Positions 59,001 through 64,000 of a stretch of 64,000 nucleotides of DNA are shown here, one piece after another. A program made the position numbers and the translations under genes. Below the pieces are notes generated by a model. It worked only from the letters and a program-made list of their open reading frames with translations. It did not search any database and had not been told where the DNA came from. Source of the stretch: Tetraselmis striata (taxonomy: Eukaryota > Chlorophyta > Chlorodendrophyceae > Chlorodendrales > Chlorodendraceae); contig VCJN01000570.1 in the NCBI GenBank assembly GCA_006384855.1, positions 1-64,000 of the forward strand, written 5' to 3'. Each line of letters starts with the position of its first letter. The first letter of the stretch is position 1.

Positions 59001-60568
59001 GCTGCCTGCATATTAGCCCGGCAGACAGCAATTGTACACATTTTCTACTGTGTCATGTAGCATTTGTGGATCGTAGCGGCAGTACTGAGCAGATGGCATG
59101 TCGTCTCTGCAGGTGGTGATCATCCTGCTGCTAGCGGTGGAGGACGAGAGCTCCTGGCAGCTGAGCAGCAAGGCGGCACTGCTGCTGGCCTTTGTCGGCG
59201 TGGCGCACAACCTGGGCAGCAAGCTGGTGCACTACGTCACGGAGCTGACGTCGGGCGGCACGCGCGTCAACCCGCGCAAGGACGTGATAGGCGACGGGCT
59301 GACCAACCTGGTGGAGGAGCACAAGTTTGAGGACCCCGACAAGGACATCATACCCGAGCATGACGGCGCCTATCTTGCCGACGACCTCACGCCCGAGCAC
59401 TATGTCTGCCCCATGTCTGGCCTGGTATGAACCTCCACACCACCACCACCACCATCTTGTTTTCCTACCCAGGATGCTAACTACATGGAGGGTGCATGGG
59501 GTTCAAAGTGTTGCATCTACAAGCGCCGCCACATGTCACTTGCAGTATACATATGACCCGCGGTTCCCCCTGATGGATGTCGATGTCGGCAGTGCAGCCA
59601 ATCAATAACCTAGCCAGGGTATTACACACGTCATCGCCGCTGACTTTGCTGCCCTGTCCCCTGACGCCGGCCCACGCAGATTATGCAAGACCCGGTCACG
59701 TTTGCGGACGGCCACACCTACGACCGCGCCGCGCTGGTGCACCACCTGGAGGAGCACGGCGGCGTGATGACGTCCCCGCTGACCGGCGCCAGCCTGCCCA
59801 ACACCAAGTTTGTGCCCAACACCGGCCTCGCGCTGGCCATCAAGTCGTATCTGCAGCGCACGGACCGCCCGCTCACCAAGCACATGAACCCCGGCAGTGC
59901 GCGCCCCGCCCTCCTCTCCTTGCTGCCTGCACGCAGCGCATGAGTGGACACGCATGGCTGCCAACTTGCTTATTAGCTGCCCTTGCAATCATTTGAGCCA
60001 ACTGCGGATGCTAACTACTCTCAATGATTCCCGCTTACGTCAGGGGTCTCATTTCGCGGCCTCAAAAACACTGATAGCTGTTTTGTTTTCCGCAACCACA
60101 ATTTACGCTTCCTGTTATAAGTATGAGACATGTGTTATCTATATATACTATATAGTGTATATATATGATTGTTGCCGTTCTTGACCCCACCAACAAAGAT
60201 ATTAAACTACATGTATCTGCAAATATATCAGAATAAAGCGCGAACATGGCACGGAATTCCGACTCGGTGGTTTATATTTTTCGTCGCTGAAAACAGCTCG
60301 TCCGGGCTTTACTCGCAACCCCGCTTTGTCCATGTTAGGGCACGCTGTGGTTACTCGGGGTAACCTTTGCACACTTGCCCCATTAACACCCACCGCGCTG
60401 CTTCTCCACCACCCGCAGCCATCCATGACATGTTGCATGCAGGCGTGCTGACGGTGGTTGCTGTGTCGCCCCAACTGTGCAGCCGTCCGACAGACAGCCA
60501 TGCTGGAGGGCGTCCCGGGGCAAGCCAACCAGAGCCCCGAGCCGGCTCTGCCCACCCTGACGCAGTGA
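50085..60568 (+). CDS. Pmp-like beta-helix surface protein with membrane segments and C-terminal U-box
   Basis: Fourteen exons: 50085-50151, 50746-50835, 50961-51241, 51357-51536, 52062-52337, 52560-52751, 52903-53019, 53419-54159, 54574-54784, 55667-57321, 57762-58895, 59113-59424, 59680-59896, 60483-60568. The frame is continuous for 1852 residues. Residues 1-22 are a signal peptide. About 90-720 hold some 20 GGA(I/L/V) and FxxN motifs (GGAIYL, FEDNTA, FESNTA), the signature of chlamydial polymorphic membrane proteins, expected to fold as a beta-helix. A Cys-rich part precedes a PTPAPTP linker (about 843-910), a possible discoidin-like part (about 1050-1145) and an SPPP tract (about 1148-1183). 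Hydrophobic segments lie near 1435-1456, 1517-1534, 1542-1561, 1589-1613 and 1631-1680. A U-box (CPMSGLIMQDPV, GHTYDRAAL, PNTGLALAI) follows at about 1744-1810. An E3 ligase at the membrane with an outside sensor is inferred. The last exon is less certain: reading through gives a stop at 59943. Confidence 0.85.
50929..50960 (+). promoter_or_regulatory. C-run polypyrimidine tract before exon 3 of the U-box gene
   Basis: About 22 C followed by TCTCCAAAG lead directly to the acceptor of exon 3. Here the homopolymer could serve as the polypyrimidine tract. This is inference from position. Confidence 0.5.
54160..54573 (+). repeat. Intron 8 of the U-box gene with two C homopolymers
   Basis: Two runs of more than 20 C (about 54177-54200 and 54352-54378) lie in one 414-base intron, neither next to the acceptor. 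Their position argues against a simple polypyrimidine-tract role in this intron. Confidence 0.85.
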
Positions 60569-60705
60569 TAGCTCGGGACAGTCGCGTCTAAATAAGGCCC
60601 CGCCGTTTTTTCGTATTCTTACTGGACATTAGCACCGTCGGCGCGGACGGAGGCGCCGCTGGGGCTCGGGCTCCCGGTGGCGCTCGCCCGCCGGCCCGCG
60701 GCGTG

Positions 60706-60710
60706 TGTAA
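60706..60710 (+). terminator. TGTAA poly(A) signal after the U-box gene
   Basis: TGTAA lies 138 bases beyond the stop at 60568. It supports the longer gene model ending in exon 14. Confidence 0.4.
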
Positions 60711-61169
60711 GCACTACTTTCGTGCCGCCTTGGCACCGGACACGTCAGCTGTGTCATCCGTCACCCCATCCATGCTTGGTGGTGTCACCGCTGAGCCACC
60801 TCCAACTTTGGGTACTTGAGGCGCCATCATCATTGCGGCAGCCGCAAGCCGGCCCAGGTGCAGCGCCGGCACGACTTATGGCATAGGCTCTCCGGCGTTT
60901 CGGTATCGCTACCGGTAACATACAGTCCACAACAGCGACCGGCCGCGCCGCGTGACAGCCAGCGCTGAAGCATAAACACTCGAAAGGAAACCCGTAGACG
61001 AGCAGACACACCCTCGGACACCCATAGGTAGATTCAGAGTACTGCAGTCCCATCGTATAGTACTAGACCCCCCCCCCCTTTCCTGGAGAGTGCATGTGTT
61101 TCTGAGAGTGCATATGCTCCTTTGTGCGCGATGTTGTATCTCCTGATAGCGTGTGTAGTGCCGTAATAC
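60711..61169. other. Intergenic spacer
   Basis: No gene recognised; a C run near 61069-61079 and a poorly defined flank of the LINE stub. Confidence 0.35.
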
Positions 61170-61179
61170 AAGGAATCCT

Positions 61180-61661
61180 GTAGTTTGGCTCGGTGGCCCC
61201 GCACGCCGAGGCTTTCTTGGTGGAGCTCGCGAAAGCTAGCCAAGCACACACTGGCCAAAAAATCGGCCAACTCTTGTCTGCGTGGCGCCGCCGTTTCTCC
61301 TTGCTCATCAACATGGCACATGCAGACAACGTTGTTGGCGGGGTCGCGGCCGCGCGTGCGGCACGTGATGGTGCTCCTGCGCCTGCGTCGCGTCGCTCGT
61401 CGGCATGTGTTGCTATGACCCGGGTCATTGGCTGCAAGCGTCCTCGCCGCCGCTGATAGCCTACCCCGGGGCGGGGGTTCCTTAAGTTCCTGGCTGCTAA
61501 GTGACTTTGTGGTTCCCTTGGCTCTTTCTTGGTTCTTGGCTCCCTGTCCTCCTGCTCGACCTTGGTTTCGGACTTATGTCTCTCTTCTGCTGGCAACCTT
61601 TCATAGTTGCTGTTAGTTCTGTTGTAGTGCGCTTCTGTGAAAGCCCTGATGTAATTAAGAT
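61180..61661 (+). mobile_element. Severely 5'-truncated LINE copy (3' stub)
   Basis: From TTGGCTCGGTGGCCCC onward it matches the last part of the LINE at 17591-20675: the end of the nuclease region, the stop and the 3' UTR. It continues about 40 bases beyond the 3' end of that copy through TGATGTAATTAAGAT, which contains TGTAA, so it probably shows the true 3' end of the element. AAGGAATCCT at 61170-61179 and again at 61662-61671 is a 10-base target-site duplication. The remaining frame is the C-terminal 87 residues or so. Confidence 0.85.
61650..61654 (+). terminator. TGTAA poly(A) signal in the LINE 3' end
   Basis: TGTAA lies eight bases before the 3' junction of the LINE stub, as expected if the transposed RNA was polyadenylated by the host signal. 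Confidence 0.45.
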
Positions 61662-61671
61662 AAGGAATCCT

Positions 61672-62125
61672 TTTACTGACTAGCGCTGGGACCAAAAGCC
61701 TTTTAACGGCGGTGCCTAGCCGCGCGTTTTGCCACCCGCCTTCTAGTGTTCTGTTAAATTATTCAAAACATCAACACATTTTCCTTTTCTACTCTTTTTA
61801 TGTTCTATTTCATCCATTCGTAATCTATTATTTATAACTGCCGAACTTTGATCCTCAGACTGTTTTGTCTGACTGACGGAACTGCAATAAACCGGTACAC
61901 AAAAAACGACGATTCTACGCCCCTTGATGCACCTCGTAGGCCGTGCTTGTACGTAACGAACGTCACCACGTATCACCAACGAGGCACTTGCAGCGATGGC
62001 CGTTCCGACACCAATGGGACAGTGAGCAACCACGTGCTCGACTGGGTGTCTTTCGACCACGAGTTGGTATAGGTCCGTAGTGACCCCGGCAGCCTGGGCA
62101 TCACACACGCTGAGGTCGTCCTCAT
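61672..62125. other. 3' side of the LRR gene
   Basis: AT-rich spacer between the LINE stub and the stop codon of the minus-strand LRR gene. No clear poly(A) signal or repeat was recognised. Confidence 0.35.
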
Positions 62126-64000
62126 TCACCACTCGCCGCTGCTTTCGGTCGTCCAGCTGGAGTCGTCGCTCCACTCCCGGGCGTTGTCGCCCCTGGAGCT
62201 GCCGCTGTGCCCGAGGGCAGTCAAGGTCACCGGCGCCACCGACGCCACGACGCGGCCAGACGGCAGCCGCTGCGCGAGCTGGGCGATCGCGCCTGCAGTC
62301 ACCTGCGGTACAAACCCCCATATTATACATACAGAATGAGAACGGTCAGTCTTGGCACGCACCATCAGGTGCACTGCACTCCGCACTCTGCAAAGAGAAG
62401 GGAGGTAAAACAGCGCCCCAGAGGAAGGCCGGCGCCTTCGCCCTGAGCGGCGCGGGGGGCTCGGACACCCACCCACCACCGTGCACTCCACGCGGCAGCC
62501 TACCTTGGGGCACCATTTGAGGTCCAGGCGGCGCAGGCGGGCGAGGGCGTGCAGATGCGCCGTCCCAACGTCCGTCAGCTCGTGGCAGCCGCTGAGCCTG
62601 AGCTCCCGCAGGTGGGCGGCCAGCGGCGCCAGCTTTTGCAGAGCGTCGTCGTCGAGGGACGTGCAGCGGCTCAGGTTGAGGCTGGTGAGGGCGGCGCAGT
62701 CCGGGTTGCAGCGCGGCAGCGCCAGGGCGCTGAGCCCACGGGCTGTGACTCGGTCGCACTCTGTGAGGTTGAGGGCGCGTAGCGCCGGCAGCTGCACCAA
62801 CAGCCGCAGCGCGGCGTCGCACACCAGGCTGCACTCCTGCAGGCTGAGCTCCTCCAGGGCGAGCAGGTAGCCGGCGCAGCGCAGGCCGGCCGCGGAGACC
62901 TGGCTGCACCCGCGCAGGCTGAGCCGCCGCAGGGCCGTCAGTTGCGCCAGGTGCTGCATGCCTCGGTCGGTCACGCGGTCCAGGCCGCGCAGGTTGAGGT
63001 GCGTGAGCCGGCGCATGGCAGCCAGCGCCTGCAGCCCGCCGTCCGACACCTGCGGGGCACCCACCGGCACATGCGGCTGCGCGCGTGAGAGAGGTGTCCG
63101 CCGGGTGCAAGAGGCTGCACCCTTGTAAGGCCTCGACACTTTGCCTCCCCTTCGGCAACCACGCTTTGGGTTTGCTATATGTCACCGTGTTTGACCTCTT
63201 CACCGAACATAGGAATCACTGTACACTTTTTTATTAATCAAAAATAATATTCGGCCTCCCACCTGGCAGCTGGCCAGGTTGAGCTGCTCCAGCTGCGAGA
63301 GCGCAGCGAGGGGGCGCAGGCCGGCGTCGGAGATCTGGGTGCACCAGGCGAGGCTGAGGCTGCGCAGGCCGGTGAGGGCGCACAGCTGCGCCACGGCGTG
63401 GTCCGTGGCGGACTGGCACCAGGAGAGGTCGAGCCGCGTGAGCGCCGGCATCGCCGCGAGCTGCGCGAGGTGGCGCTCCGTCAGGAGGGCCTCGCTGAGG
63501 GAGACGTCCGCCAGTGCCGGCATGGCCGCCAGCGGGGCCAGGGACTCCACCTCCACCTCCTGCAGGTGCAGCAGGCGCAGCGCGGGGAGGCCTGCCAGCG
63601 CCGCCAGCCCCCGCTGGGACAAATTGGGACACCAGCCCAGGCGCAGCGCCGTCAAGCTGGGCACCCTGGCCAGCGCCAGGAGGCTGCTGTCCGTCACCTG
63701 ACGGCAGCCAGGAGGGCAGGGGAAATTTGCATGCGGGAAGAGAGGAGCAGCAGCAGAGATGGCCCGTGGCAGAGGCAGCCCCGCAGCAGCGGAAGGCGAC
63801 TCCTGCCCATTTGTACCGCCGCCGCGTCTGCCACCCCATCAACCTGTCCCACTATCAGGTCCTGCTACCCAGCCATCAGCGGCTATGGGCAGGCCACATG
63901 ACGCACCTGGCTGCAGTACGACAAGTCCAGCCGGCTGAGCTGCGTGAGGGCCACCACCGCGCTCAGGTCCTCCACCCCCTCGCACCCGCTCAGGCTCAGG
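62126..64000 (-). CDS. Leucine-rich repeat protein of the cysteine-containing (AMN1/FBXL) type, 5' end missing
   Basis: The exons are 64000-63907 (partial), 63697-63263, 63049-62504 and 62302-62126. They join in phase 0 at GT-AG junctions and end in TGA, giving 417 complete codons including the stop. Repeats of about 25 residues read LxxLxLxxCxx(V/L)(T/S)DxGL, for example LRELRLSGCHELTDVG and LRSLSLAWCTQISDAGL. This is the cysteine-containing LRR subtype of F-box FBXL and AMN1 proteins. No F-box is seen, but the N-terminus lies outside the window. The last exon is Ser/Trp/Asp-rich (REWSDDSSW). Such proteins bind other proteins through the concave LRR face; a substrate-adaptor role is possible, not shown. 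Three of the four exons start with GTG followed by Thr, Ser or Asp, so introns cut the repeats at the same point. Confidence 0.88.

Noticed and set aside
61743-62330. Minus-strand frame overlapping the end of the LRR gene
   Set aside because: It overlaps the last LRR exon in another frame and extends into AT-rich 3' sequence without any motif.

Overview
This is nuclear DNA from a eukaryote, most likely a unicellular green alga. Protein-coding genes are split by many short GT-AG introns (one GC-AG). Two predicted products are of plastid type: an EGY2-like site-2 protease and a chloroplast MraW/RsmH-like methyltransferase. TGTAA, the usual chlorophyte poly(A) signal, lies at or just after several gene ends. 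Introns and spacers carry striking G or C homopolymers of about 15-26 bases. I cannot name the species. The large Pmp-like surface protein would fit a prasinophyte-type alga, but that is inference.

Layout. 1-4117: minus-strand gene of tetratricopeptide repeats (12 exons visible, 3' end outside the window). 4118-12600: gene-poor, with a pair of inverted tRNA-derived SINE-like repeats (about 4580-5115), a degenerate tandem repeat, and remnants of a transposase-like element (about 7120-8800). 13396-13668: small hypothetical ORF. 14604-16425: minus-strand four-exon gene of unknown function. 17591-20675: 5'-truncated non-LTR retrotransposon (LINE) with an endonuclease domain and a 16-bp target-site duplication. 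21188-23821: plus-strand EGY2-like protease, 10 exons. 24160-26250: repeats and a retroelement fossil. 26631-31069: a giant imperfect inverted repeat made of two copies of the same LINE. 33826-36433: plus-strand RsmH/CMAL-like methyltransferase, 9 exons. 36434-50084: almost gene-free, holding repeat pairs, terminal-repeat-like motifs and hairpins. 50085-60568: plus-strand 14-exon gene for a predicted 1852-residue membrane protein. 61180-61661: a 3' LINE stub. 62126-64000: minus-strand leucine-rich-repeat gene entering from the right edge.

The exon models were built by eye. I required a continuous frame across every junction, and all six spliced models keep one. The most unusual gene is at 50085-60568. 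It joins a signal peptide, about 20 GGA(I/L/V)/FxxN repeats like those of chlamydial polymorphic membrane proteins, Pro/Thr-rich and SPPP linkers, several membrane segments and a C-terminal U-box. That reads as a surface beta-helix protein with its own cytosolic ubiquitin-ligase domain. The genes do not form a pathway. The two plastid enzymes are housekeeping functions, and the TPR, LRR and Pmp-like genes are repeat-based interaction proteins whose exon borders often respect the repeat.
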